A stretch of DNA of 64,000 bases from Herbidospora daliensis (GCF_001570585.1 NZ_BBXF01000004.1:1-64000), one strand, 5' to 3'; counted from the stretch's first letter, positions 43,194 to 50,564 are shown. Made by a program: numbers and translations. Notes: generated by a model from the sequence alone, not told the origin.

Positions 43194-43612
43194 TGGCACC
43201 CAAGCCCGCCACCCTCGCCAAAGCCCACCGCGCCGCCCGCCTCGCCGACCTCGGACGCACCCACCACGAAATCGCCACCACCCTCCACCTCACCCCCAAA
43301 ACCGTCGAGAACCTCCTCGCCATCGCCCGCCGCTACCCCACACCGGCCGCCGTCCAAGGCCCCGCCTTCCCCGACACCAGCCGGGCCGCCTGCCGCGACG
43401 CCGACACCGAGATGTTCATGTCCGACCACCGCGTCATCCAGAACGACGCCAAGAAAATCTGCGCCAGCTGCCCCGTCCTCGACGCCTGCCTCGAATACGC
43501 CCTCCACTGGCAACTCGACGGCGTCTGGGGCGGCCACTCGCGCGCACAACGCCGCGCCATCCAGGAAGAACGCGGCATCGTCCCCCAGCCCGTCCACCGG
43601 GTGGCGGCGTGA
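43193..43612 (+). CDS. HTH-WhiB fusion regulator
   Basis: A 139-residue protein. Residues 10-45 form a LuxR/sigma-4-like helix-turn-helix (ADLGRTHHEIATTLHLTPKT, VENLLAIARRY). Residues 65-130 form a WhiB domain: CRDADTEMFM, CASCPVLDACLEYAL with the spacing of the [4Fe-4S] cysteines, and the GVWGG turn. WhiB proteins bind sigma factor region 4 and act as redox-sensitive regulators; phage WhiBs can inhibit the host protein. A short separate HTH joined in front is unusual. Confidence 0.85.
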   Translation: MAPKPATLAKAHRAARLADLGRTHHEIATTLHLTPKTVENLLAIARRYPTPAAVQGPAFPDTSRAACRDADTEMFMSDHRVIQNDAKKICASCPVLDACLEYALHWQLDGVWGGHSRAQRRAIQEERGIVPQPVHRVAA

Positions 43613-44139
43613 AGCCCGCCGCGCTCTACCGCCTCGCCAAAGCCTCCGGCCACGGAAAGGCCACGCTGACCATCGCCCGCCACGACGGCCACACCTACGC
43701 CGGCTGGTCACACGGCTGCGTCCTGCTACCCGACCCGCTCGTCGACCGGCTCGGATACCCCGAGCCCGGCACCTACCTGATCACCTCCAACGGCGACCTG
43801 ACCAACGTCAGCCCGACGAGCGCGTTCAACCCCGAAACCATCACCCGCCAGGCACTCCCGCTGCTCGACAAGCAGCCCCGGACCGCCGTCACCGACACCC
43901 CCTGGATCTACCAGCGCGGCCACCTCAACGCCCGCTACCTCCTCCACCCCGACGCGACCGTCGTCGTCCACGACCCCCACTGGCAGGCCTGGAGCGCCGC
44001 CCTGTCGGGCGTCCGGTACGCGGTCCCGCTCGGCCGCATCCACGCCATCGCCTGGGCCGCCGACCCGCAGGCGCGGGCGACCGGATTCCTGCTCACCGCC
44101 CACACCGGCACCCTGCCCCCACGCCCCGAAGGAACCTGA
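43609..44139 (+). CDS. Phage early protein, unknown function
   Basis: A 176-residue protein, mixed alpha/beta, with AGWSHGCVLLPDPLVDRLGY and a C-terminal YAVPLGRIHAIAWAADPQAR. It lies between the WhiB fusion and the clamp-like gene with 4-bp and 1-bp overlaps. No domain recognised. Confidence 0.7.
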   Translation: MKPAALYRLAKASGHGKATLTIARHDGHTYAGWSHGCVLLPDPLVDRLGYPEPGTYLITSNGDLTNVSPTSAFNPETITRQALPLLDKQPRTAVTDTPWIYQRGHLNARYLLHPDATVVVHDPHWQAWSAALSGVRYAVPLGRIHAIAWAADPQARATGFLLTAHTGTLPPRPEGT

Positions 44140-44924
44140 TGCCGCGCATCGACATGCTCACCAGCGAACTCCACGCCCTGCTCGTGCCTGTCCTCCCGCA
44201 CGCCTCCACCGACCCCGACGACATCAAGGGCCTCAACACCGTCCGCTTCGAGATCCGCCACGACGTGCTCTACACCGTCGGCTTCGACCGCTACACCATC
44301 GCCGTCCGCCGCCACCCCATCCCCGACGGAGCCGACAACACCGCGATCAGCATCCTCCGCGAGGACGCCGCCAACCTCCTCAAGATCTTCAAGTTCACGA
44401 AGAAGACCAACCCCGAGCTGCGCATCCTCATCGAAGAGATGACCATCGGCGACGAACGCCGCCTCGGCCTGCGCGTCGACTCCGAAGACGACAAAAGGAT
44501 GGTGCTCGGCTCCCTCCGCTGGGGCGACGGCACCCCGCCCGCGTACCCGAACTGGCGCGGCATGATCGCCGACGCGCTCGCACGCCCGCTCACCCCGGCC
44601 GGGCCGATGCTCGGCATGAGCGCCCAGCTCATGGCCCGCTGGGCGAAGGCCGCCCCACAGGGGACGCCGCTGCGGCTGTTCATCGCCGAAGACGAGGAGC
44701 GGCCTCTCGTGCCGCGCCGGGCCCGGCCGGTCCTCGTGCTGGCCGAGGACACGATCGGCCTGATCACGCCGGTCACGCTCGACGACGACCCCGCCAGCGT
44801 GCTCGCCGCCTCGCCCTGGAATAGCGACTTGGCCGACGCGGCGCCCGAGGACCTGACCCCGCCGCCGCGCGAGGCCGACGCCGCCGGGCCGGACGACGAC
44901 GATGACGACGAGGAGCCGTTCTGA
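44139..44924 (+). CDS. Two-domain sliding-clamp-like protein (DnaN domains II-III)
   Basis: A 261-residue protein whose order of motifs follows the second and third domains of bacterial beta clamps: VRFEIRHDVLYTVGFDRYTI (compare 'VRFE...L..VATDRYRLA'), PPAYPNWRGMIADAL for the 'YP..R.L.P' turn, MSAQLMARWAKAA, and PLRLFI...VLVLAEDTIGLITPVTL for the closing 'GLLMPVR' strand. Domain I (about 120 residues) is absent. The C-terminus is very acidic (AGPDDDDDDEEPF). It could load host polymerase on phage DNA or block the host clamp. Confidence 0.7.
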   Translation: MPRIDMLTSELHALLVPVLPHASTDPDDIKGLNTVRFEIRHDVLYTVGFDRYTIAVRRHPIPDGADNTAISILREDAANLLKIFKFTKKTNPELRILIEEMTIGDERRLGLRVDSEDDKRMVLGSLRWGDGTPPAYPNWRGMIADALARPLTPAGPMLGMSAQLMARWAKAAPQGTPLRLFIAEDEERPLVPRRARPVLVLAEDTIGLITPVTLDDDPASVLAASPWNSDLADAAPEDLTPPPREADAAGPDDDDDDEEPF

Positions 44925-45286
44925 TGGACCTCCTCATCGGCCTCGGCCTGCTGCTCGTCGGCTACCTGGCCGGCCGCGCCCGCTCCTGGCGCCGCGAACT
45001 CACCCTCGCCGTCGGGGAAGACCCGTTCGCCGTCGACCTCGACCACAGCGACGACCCGACCGCCGACGAGCTCGCAGCCGACCTCGCCGACGCCCAGCAG
45101 CGCATCGGCGACCTGGAGAAGCAGATCGCCGGGACGGCTGAGGCGCGCGTGAACGAGTTCGGCCGTGAGGTCGACGTCCCGGCCCGGCTGTGCCTGCGGG
45201 CCCGTGAGGAGTGTCTGCGCGAAACCGCGCGAGCCGACCAGGCGAACCGGCAGCTCGCCGAGCTCACCAACCGGGGCTACCGCTGA
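44924..45286 (+). CDS. Membrane-anchored coiled-coil phage protein
   Basis: A 120-residue protein with an N-terminal anchor (MDLLIGLGLLLVGYLAGRA) and a coiled coil (LAADLADAQQRIGDLEKQIA ... ETARADQANRQLAELTNR). Starts within the TGATG of the clamp-like gene. The 163 bp after it hold no convincing gene, although one frame ends in a GTGA overlap with the next start and lacks only a normal start codon. Confidence 0.65.
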   Translation: MDLLIGLGLLLVGYLAGRARSWRRELTLAVGEDPFAVDLDHSDDPTADELAADLADAQQRIGDLEKQIAGTAEARVNEFGREVDVPARLCLRAREECLRETARADQANRQLAELTNRGYR

Positions 45287-45449
45287 CCGGCCAGCCCGCC
45301 GCCCGCCCCGTATCGCGCCTGTTTGGCCGGTGCGGGGCTCCCGGCCGCACGCGCACCGACACCCGGCCGTACATCGTCGGCGCGAGATGCGCGGCGGGCA
45401 GGCCCCGGCTCGGCGACCGCTGGTGGACCACCCCTGAAAGGACTGACGC

Positions 45450-45878
45450 GTGAACGACGACTACCGCAAGCGCGTGGCCGAGGCCATCGGCCGGAACATG
45501 ATCCTCCGCACCTCACCCGACGAGATCGCCGGTGCCGTGCTCGCCGTCCGCGACGAGGAGATAGAGGCGCTCAAAGCGGCCGTCTCCTCGACTGCGGCAG
45601 ACGCCCTCACACATGGAGGGTGCGGGATGCGCCAGGAAGCCCTCCTTCGACGCGCAGAGAAGGCGGAGGCCGAGAACCAGCGCCTCCGCACCGCCCTCCA
45701 CAACCTCAACGCCGAATGGACCCACCGCGCCACCAACATGGCCGCAGCCTCCGGCGCCGCCCCCGACATCGAGTGCGCCCGGATGCTCGCCGGGGCCGAC
45801 GAACTCGACCGTGCCCGGTTCGCCATCAGCAAGGTCCTCAACAGCGGCCCGGCTGAGGCCGAAGGGCGGCAGGCGTGA
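45450..45878 (+). CDS. Coiled-coil phage protein, unknown function
   Basis: A 142-residue protein with heptad-like segments (LLRRAEKAEAENQRLRTALH). The opening DDYRKRVAEAIGRNMI and SPDEIAGAVLAVRDEEIEAL resemble small actinophage proteins of unknown role. GAAAGGA precedes GTG 45450; GTGA overlap with the sigma-like gene. Confidence 0.65.
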   Translation: MNDDYRKRVAEAIGRNMILRTSPDEIAGAVLAVRDEEIEALKAAVSSTAADALTHGGCGMRQEALLRRAEKAEAENQRLRTALHNLNAEWTHRATNMAAASGAAPDIECARMLAGADELDRARFAISKVLNSGPAEAEGRQA

Positions 45879-46666
45879 CGCAACTGACCTACTTCGCCAC
45901 CGACGCCGAACCCAACGGCATCGAACAGCAGGAGACCGCTGAAGCCCGCGACGGCCTCCGCTGGGGCTACCTCGCCTCCGACCTCGACCGCCTCGCACGC
46001 ATGGCCGTGTCCCGCGGCATCGGCGAATACGCGCTCTCCCGCGCCGATCGCTACGAGATCGCCTGGTCAGCGATCGCGACCGAGCTGTACGCCTGCATCG
46101 ATCGCCCCACACCCACCCACCTGATCTTTGTTGGCTGGAACGCCATCTCCCAGGCCAGCGCCGACGAAGCCCGCCACCACGGCCGCGACCGGATCCGCCA
46201 CAAGGGCACGACTCGCACCTCGTTCTGGCTGTACTGGGACGAGGTTCAGCGGTACGCGGGCAGCCCCGAGAACGGCATCGTCGAGCGATTCGCCGTCGAC
46301 CAGATCTGGCCTGCGCTCACCGCCGGCCAGCAGGAAGCGCTCACCGCTCTGGCGACGTTCGGCAGCATCGACACCGCAGCCCAAGCCCTCGGCCGTTCGC
46401 GTGCTGCGCTCCACCAGCTCGCCCACAAGGGCCGCGGCCGATTTAAGGAGCTCTGGCACGAAGGCGAAACACCGTCGCCGGCGTGGGGACGCGACCGGCG
46501 CCGCAAGGACCCTTCGCCCACGTGCCCGGCCGGCCATGAGCGGACCGACGAGACCTCGTACGTGAAGCACACCATGCGGGGCGGGAAGCCGAAACAGCAG
46601 ATCATCTGCCGGATCTGCCGTGAGGCCCGCAGAGCGCCTGCCGGGACGAAGGCGGGGATGGCGTGA
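45875..46666 (+). CDS. Sigma-factor-like phage protein with zinc knuckle
   Basis: A 263-residue protein. Residues 25-150 are helical. Residues 145-195 resemble sigma region 4 (IWPALTAGQQEALTALATFG, SIDTAAQALGRSRAALHQLA, HKGRGRFKELW). The end has CPAGHERTDETSY and IICRICREARR, the same CxxGH ... CRxC knuckle as the HNH-like protein at 39426. It may direct polymerase to late phage promoters or bind DNA in another role; region 2 cannot be identified with certainty. Confidence 0.6.
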   Translation: MTQLTYFATDAEPNGIEQQETAEARDGLRWGYLASDLDRLARMAVSRGIGEYALSRADRYEIAWSAIATELYACIDRPTPTHLIFVGWNAISQASADEARHHGRDRIRHKGTTRTSFWLYWDEVQRYAGSPENGIVERFAVDQIWPALTAGQQEALTALATFGSIDTAAQALGRSRAALHQLAHKGRGRFKELWHEGETPSPAWGRDRRRKDPSPTCPAGHERTDETSYVKHTMRGGKPKQQIICRICREARRAPAGTKAGMA

Positions 46667-46998
46667 AACTGACCGACTTTCGCCACCCGCTCCTGCCCGC
46701 GCTCTCCGCCGCCGTCCAACTGGAGATCGCCGCCCTGCGCGCCGTCGACGACGAACTCCGCGCCACCCAGATCGCCCACCACACCGGCCGCGCGTCCGCG
46801 ACCTTGCTCGGCGAGAAAGGCGACGTCCTGCTGTACGGCGGCAAGGGCGCCGGGGAGACCTTCACCGCGCTGGCCCGAGGCCTCGCCTGCCTGGCCTTCG
46901 CTCCCGGAGGCGTGACCGCGTTCGGGCAGCACTGGTGCGCCGACCACCGGGAGTGCCTGCTCGCGGATCGCGAAGTGGCCGCGAGGCGGGAGCCGTGA
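46663..46998 (+). CDS. Phage protein, unknown function
   Basis: A 111-residue protein (RHPLLPALSAAVQLEIAALR; GEKGDVLLYGGKGAGETFTA). The GGKGAGET stretch is not a proper P-loop. Two His-Cys clusters occur near the end (HWCADHRECLL). GTGA overlap with the sigma-like gene. Last rightward gene before the RHH repressor. Confidence 0.6.
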   Translation: MKLTDFRHPLLPALSAAVQLEIAALRAVDDELRATQIAHHTGRASATLLGEKGDVLLYGGKGAGETFTALARGLACLAFAPGGVTAFGQHWCADHRECLLADREVAARREP

Positions 46999-47051
46999 CC
47001 GTGACCGCGCGGCGGACGCGCCGAACACAGCAGACAAGCGGGGCCGGCCGA

Positions 47052-47237
47052 TCAGTCGCGGTCGGTGCGGGACGGGCGAGTCGGCAGCTCCGCGCCCGGC
47101 ATGTCGAGGAACCAGCGGATGAAGGCCCGGAGCAGGGCCGCCCGGTCGCTACCCGACATGGCAGCGATTTGGCCGAACTGCTCCCACAGGGACGGCTCGA
47201 CGCGGAACGCCTGGCGAGGCGTGCCCTTGGACGGCAT
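47052..47237 (-). CDS. Ribbon-helix-helix repressor
   Basis: A 61-residue Arc/CopG-type protein from ATG 47237 (MPSKGTPRQAFRVEPSLWEQ). The RQAFRVEP strand is followed by two helices (SLWEQFGQIAAMSGSDRAAL, LRAFIRWFL). A GGGAGC site precedes the ATG. It is the second leftward gene in the prophage. Three perfect GTGTCGCGACAC palindromes between it and the helicase gene are its probable operators, so it should repress the helicase promoter and itself. A longer frame to 47324 would translate the operators and is rejected. Confidence 0.75.
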   Translation of the reverse strand: MPSKGTPRQAFRVEPSLWEQFGQIAAMSGSDRAALLRAFIRWFLDMPGAELPTRPSRTDRD

Positions 47238-47251
47238 CGGCTGCTCCCTTC

Positions 47252-47325
47252 GTGTCGCGACACCGATAAGCGTACTTCCACATTGAGGTGTCGCGACACC
47301 CCCGCTAGGATGGTGTCGCGACACC
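47252..47325 (+). promoter_or_regulatory. Helicase promoter with three perfect RHH operators
   Basis: GTGTCGCGACAC occurs at 47252-47263, 47288-47299 and 47313-47324; the last two extend to GGTGTCGCGACACC. A promoter TTGAGG (47283-47288) - 17 bp - TAGGAT (47306-47311) reads right, with the middle operator filling its spacer and the third just downstream of the -10. The first operator lies 14 bp before the RHH start, placed for autorepression. Confidence 0.85.
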
Positions 47326-47454
47326 GTAAGAGTCGCCCAACCTGCGAAGACAGCCCGCCACGGGCTCTATTCGGCATGCCCGCAGGAGGCCGAATACGGA
47401 CCTGACAGACCCCGCCCCAGCCCACCAACCAGCACACGCACCATGGGGAGCACG

Positions 47455-48831
47455 GTGACCACCACCTACGAACCGCTGTACGACCTCGACGCAGAGAAAG
47501 CGGTTCTCGGCGCCTGCATGGAAGCGCCCGCGATCGTCGACGACGTTCGCAAAACCCTCACCGACCCCGTCGCCTTCTACCGGCCACAACACCGCGTCAT
47601 CTACCGCGCCCTGCTCGCACTGTCCGACGCCGGAAACGCCACCGACCCCATCAACGTCACCGACTACCTCCGGCGCACCGACGAACTCCGCCAAATCCCC
47701 GACCCGACCTACGTCTTCGAGGTCTTCGAGCACGGCCGGTTCATCGCCAACTACCCCGAGCATGTCGAGATCGTCGCCCGGCACGCCGCCACCAACCGCG
47801 CCACCGCCACCCTCGTCCGCGCCCTCGACCAGCTCCGCCGCCCCGGCAGCGCCGACGACGTCCAAGGCGCGCTCTCCTTCGTCCGCGACGACATCGACAA
47901 GGCGCTCGGCGACATCACCGCCACCACCAGCGCCGCCAACCCCGTCGTCAGCCTCTACCAGCCCCTCGACTGGCAGATCGCCTTCGCCAGCAAACCCGCC
48001 GAAGTGCCCTGGCTCGTCGAGAACCTCATCGAGGCCGGCCGCTCCATCGCCATCTACAGCCCGCCCAAGACCGGCAAAAGCTTGCTCACACTGGAGATCG
48101 CCGCCGCGCTCGCGGCTGGGCGCCCCGTGCTCGGCCAGGCCGCCAAGCCGCCGATGAAGGTCGTGTACGTCGACATCGAGAACACCATCGACGACGTCAC
48201 CGAACGCCTCGCCAACCTCGGCTACGGCCCGGAGGACCTGAGCAACCTCGTCTACTACAGCTTCCCCAGCCTCCCCGTCCTCGACAGCGCCGCCGGCGGC
48301 CAGCACCTCATGGCGCTCGTGAAGTACCACGAGGCCGTGCTCGTCGTCATCGACACCGTCTCCCGGGTGATCGAGGGGTCGGAGAACGACGCCGACACCT
48401 TCTCCAACCTCTACCGGCACGCTCTGGCCCCGCTGAAGGGGATGGGGGTGGCGGTGATCCGGCTCGACCACTCCGGCAAGGACCTGGAGAAGGGGCAGCG
48501 CGGCTCGTCCGCGAAGGGCGCCGACGTGGATGCGGTGTGGCTGATGGTGAAGATCAGCGAAACGGCGCTGTACCTGAAGCGGGAGATGAGCCGCGCCAAC
48601 CACGGCGTGCCGCTGATCGAGCTCCGGCGCCGCGCTTACCCGCTGCGGCACGAGCTGGCGACCGGTGGGTTACCGCCGCGCGTGCAGCAGGTTGTGGACG
48701 TCCTGGAGGAGCTTGGCGTGCCGAAGGAGGCGGGCCGGGACGCGGTCCGTGAGGAGCTTCACGGGGCGGGGATCAAGGCGTCGAACGAGACGATTTCGGC
48801 GGCGATCGCGGCCCGTAAGGCGGGGCTGTGA
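47455..48831 (+). CDS. Phage replicative helicase, DnaB-N plus RepA-type ATPase
   Basis: A 458-residue protein from GTG 47455 (GGGGAG site; ATG 47443 would add 4 residues). Residues 1-140 match the DnaB N-terminal domain (YDLDAEKAVLGACMEAPAIV, FYRPQHRVIYRALLAL). Residues 165-390 form a RecA-fold ATPase of RepA type: IYSPPKTGKSLLTLEIA (Walker A), VYVDIEN, VLVVIDTVSRV (Walker B) and VIRLDHSGKD. The end is a winged-helix-like segment (VVDVLEELGVPKEAGRDAVR). It probably unwinds the phage origin, perhaps at the repeat array just downstream. Confidence 0.85.
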   Translation: MTTTYEPLYDLDAEKAVLGACMEAPAIVDDVRKTLTDPVAFYRPQHRVIYRALLALSDAGNATDPINVTDYLRRTDELRQIPDPTYVFEVFEHGRFIANYPEHVEIVARHAATNRATATLVRALDQLRRPGSADDVQGALSFVRDDIDKALGDITATTSAANPVVSLYQPLDWQIAFASKPAEVPWLVENLIEAGRSIAIYSPPKTGKSLLTLEIAAALAAGRPVLGQAAKPPMKVVYVDIENTIDDVTERLANLGYGPEDLSNLVYYSFPSLPVLDSAAGGQHLMALVKYHEAVLVVIDTVSRVIEGSENDADTFSNLYRHALAPLKGMGVAVIRLDHSGKDLEKGQRGSSAKGADVDAVWLMVKISETALYLKREMSRANHGVPLIELRRRAYPLRHELATGGLPPRVQQVVDVLEELGVPKEAGRDAVREELHGAGIKASNETISAAIAARKAGL

Positions 48832-49223
48832 AGGACCTGAACTGTCCGGGACAGGTGCCCGGACAGGGCTCCCAGATACCCCCTGCCGCCTATGTCGGAT
48901 GTGCTCTGACCTGCTGTCCGAGCTGTCCCGGACAGTTCGGCGGACAGTCCGGGACCGGCTGTCCTGGCGGCATCGTCGCAGGTAGCGGCGCTTCGCAGGT
49001 CGTGATACCCCCCTCAGGTATTTCGGGGCTCTCGGACCTGTCCGGAAGCTGTCCGTGCGTCTCGCGTTTCTGCAGGTCGGAGCTGTCCCGGACAGGTCGC
49101 GGACAGGCAGACGATCAAGGTGCGGGCAAGGCGTCCGTCCTGCTGTCCCTGTCCTCTCCTCTCGTAAGAGAGGACAGGGATGGGACGGGCAGCCCCTGTC
49201 CCGAAATTTGGGGGAGTTCATGA
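48828..49223 (+). CDS. Doubtful open frame over the repeat array
   Basis: A 131-codon frame that begins with a GTGA overlap on the helicase stop. The predicted protein is a run of Cys, Pro, Gly, Ser and Gln, with CPGQ-like pieces produced by the DNA repeats. Third-position GC preference is weaker than in real genes around it. It is most likely non-coding sequence under the repeats, though a coupled disordered protein is possible. Confidence 0.25.
   Translation: MKDLNCPGQVPGQGSQIPPAAYVGCALTCCPSCPGQFGGQSGTGCPGGIVAGSGASQVVIPPSGISGLSDLSGSCPCVSRFCRSELSRTGRGQADDQGAGKASVLLSLSSPLVREDRDGTGSPCPEIWGSS
48842..49202. repeat. CTGTCC/GGACAG iteron-like array, candidate replication origin
   Basis: Seventeen copies of the hexamer CTGTCC or its complement lie in about 360 bp. 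Three form the 13-bp inverted repeat CTGTCC-(G/C)-GGACAG (48842-48854, 48923-48935, 49083-49095). Single sites are at 48861, 48914, 48942, 48959, 49038, 49049, 49101, 49143, 49149, 49172 and 49196. The array lies directly after the helicase gene. Such clusters are typical of iteron origins or of multi-site regulators; the origin role is inferred. Confidence 0.7.
49147..49179 (+). terminator. Hairpin at the right end of the array
   Basis: CCCTGTCCTCTC (49147-49158) and GAGAGGACAGGG (49168-49179) are perfect 12-bp arms with a 9-nt loop. Each arm contains an array hexamer. It could end the helicase transcript or be a structural element of an origin. Confidence 0.5.
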
Positions 49224-49321
49224 AGCCCCCGGGAGGCGATCTCTACGCCGCAGCCGAGCTGATTCAGCTCCGAGCCAAGACCCACGCGAAGCCCGATCCC
49301 CAGAAAGGCGCGACCACGTGA
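49220..49321 (+). CDS. 33-residue phage microprotein
   Basis: ATG 49220 follows a GGGGGAG site and encodes 33 residues (GGDLYAAAELIQLRAKTHAK). Its stop overlaps the next start as GTGA, which argues for a real coupled gene. No family recognised. Confidence 0.5.
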   Translation: MKPPGGDLYAAAELIQLRAKTHAKPDPQKGATT

Positions 49322-49869
49322 TCACCCCCATCGAGACCACATACGCCGGCCACCGCTTCCGCTCCCGCCTCGAAGCACGGTGGGCCGTCTTCTTCGACCG
49401 CCTTGGCCTCGAATGGGAGTACGAGCCACAGGGCTATGTCGTCAGCGGGCGCCCGTACCTGCCTGACTTCCGGATCACTCTGCCGACTGGCGAACGCGTG
49501 TTCGCCGAGGTCAAGAACGCCGATGTCGGCGAGCACGAAGGCGAGCACGTCGACCTGTGCCGCGCTCTCGCTGATGGGGCAGAGCTGCCCGTTCTGCTGC
49601 TGACGGGCATTCCCGCCCATCGGCTCTATCACCAGTTCACGCCAGGCCTGTCCGCCAGCTCATTCACGGCGGCGTTCTTCCACGACTACGGCCGGAAGCT
49701 GACGACCGCCGACCAGTACTGGTTCCAGACGGTCGAGCTGGACGAAGCGACCGGCGTCCTCAAGTTCACCCACGACGAGCGCGGCCTCACCGAGTCATTC
49801 GGCGAAGGGCTCGTTCAGGCTGTCACCGCCGCACGGTCGGCCCGTTTCGAGCACGGCGAGACGCCATGA
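49318..49869 (+). CDS. PD-(D/E)XK nuclease-like protein
   Basis: A 183-residue protein. RFRSRLEARWAVFFDRLGLE supplies the Glu, GRPYLPDFRI the Asp and RVFAEVKNAD the ExK of a restriction-endonuclease-fold active site. The C-terminal half (QFTPGLSASSFTAAFFHDYG) may recognise DNA. Related small nucleases are common in actinobacterial phages; their role is unclear. Coupled at both ends by 4-bp overlaps, directly upstream of the GIY-YIG gene. Confidence 0.75.
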   Translation: MITPIETTYAGHRFRSRLEARWAVFFDRLGLEWEYEPQGYVVSGRPYLPDFRITLPTGERVFAEVKNADVGEHEGEHVDLCRALADGAELPVLLLTGIPAHRLYHQFTPGLSASSFTAAFFHDYGRKLTTADQYWFQTVELDEATGVLKFTHDERGLTESFGEGLVQAVTAARSARFEHGETP

Positions 49870-50564
49870 CCCTCCCCACGAGCCTCTACCGACTGTTCGC
49901 CGCCGACGGCTCCCTGCTCTACGTCGGCATCGGCGGCAACCCCGGCCGCCGCTTCGAACAGCACCGCTCCGACAAGCCCTGGTGGGGCGACGTCGCCTCC
50001 ATGACGATCGAGCACCACCCGACCCGTGAGGCCGCACTCGCCGCCGAGCTCCAGGCCATCAAGACCGAGAACCCCCGCCACAACATCGCCGGCCGAATCG
50101 ACGACGCCTTGCCCCGCTGGGAGCACCGCCCCCTCTCCAACGGCGCCTACCTCGACACCGAAGACCGAGGCGACCACTTCTACGTCGGCATCAACCGCGA
50201 CGAGCTGGTCGACCGGCTGCACCATTGCGGGCAGTGGTGGCTGACCCCCAGCTCGATCCTCGAAGCAACAGACTTCCTCAACCAGGTCTCGATCTTCTGG
50301 CTATGGGCCGACGGCTGCCAGCAGGAGACCTTCACCGGCATCGGCAACTCCCGCTACCGGGGCGTCAACGTCCGCCGGACCCATGTCGAGGCTGCCCAAC
50401 GGGCTCTGACCGCCTCCGAGATCAAAGGGGACATCGCCCCGATCAACCGCCTCGTCGAAAGGCTCCAGCGCACCTTTCCGAGCATCGAACGGATCGACGA
50501 CATGCTCGATCGGACAGAGCTGACCGGCTACCTCGTCGAACCTGGCCCAGAGGTCAAGGCATGA
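49866..50564 (+). CDS. GIY-YIG-type nuclease-like protein
   Basis: A 232-residue protein. The first 85 residues resemble a GIY-YIG domain: SLYRLFAADGSLLYVGIGGN for the GIY-YIG strands, RRFEQH for the Arg, EAALAAELQAIKTENPRHN with the catalytic Glu and closing Asn. The rest (about 145 residues) is unassigned and may bind DNA. Next to another nuclease gene just after the candidate origin. Confidence 0.75.
   Translation: MTLPTSLYRLFAADGSLLYVGIGGNPGRRFEQHRSDKPWWGDVASMTIEHHPTREAALAAELQAIKTENPRHNIAGRIDDALPRWEHRPLSNGAYLDTEDRGDHFYVGINRDELVDRLHHCGQWWLTPSSILEATDFLNQVSIFWLWADGCQQETFTGIGNSRYRGVNVRRTHVEAAQRALTASEIKGDIAPINRLVERLQRTFPSIERIDDMLDRTELTGYLVEPGPEVKA

Noticed and set aside
45287-45449. Frame ending in a GTGA overlap with the gene at 45450
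   Set aside because: No in-frame ATG, GTG or TTG after the previous stop; kept only as a note.
46995-47405. Rightward 136-codon frame over the RHH gene, starting with a GTGA overlap
   Set aside because: It is antisense to the RHH gene and translates the operators and promoter; composition is Arg-rich shadow sequence.
48842-49202. CRISPR array reading of the CTGTCC repeats
   Set aside because: Repeats are 6-13 bp, irregularly spaced and on both strands; no cas genes except a Cas4-like phage exonuclease.
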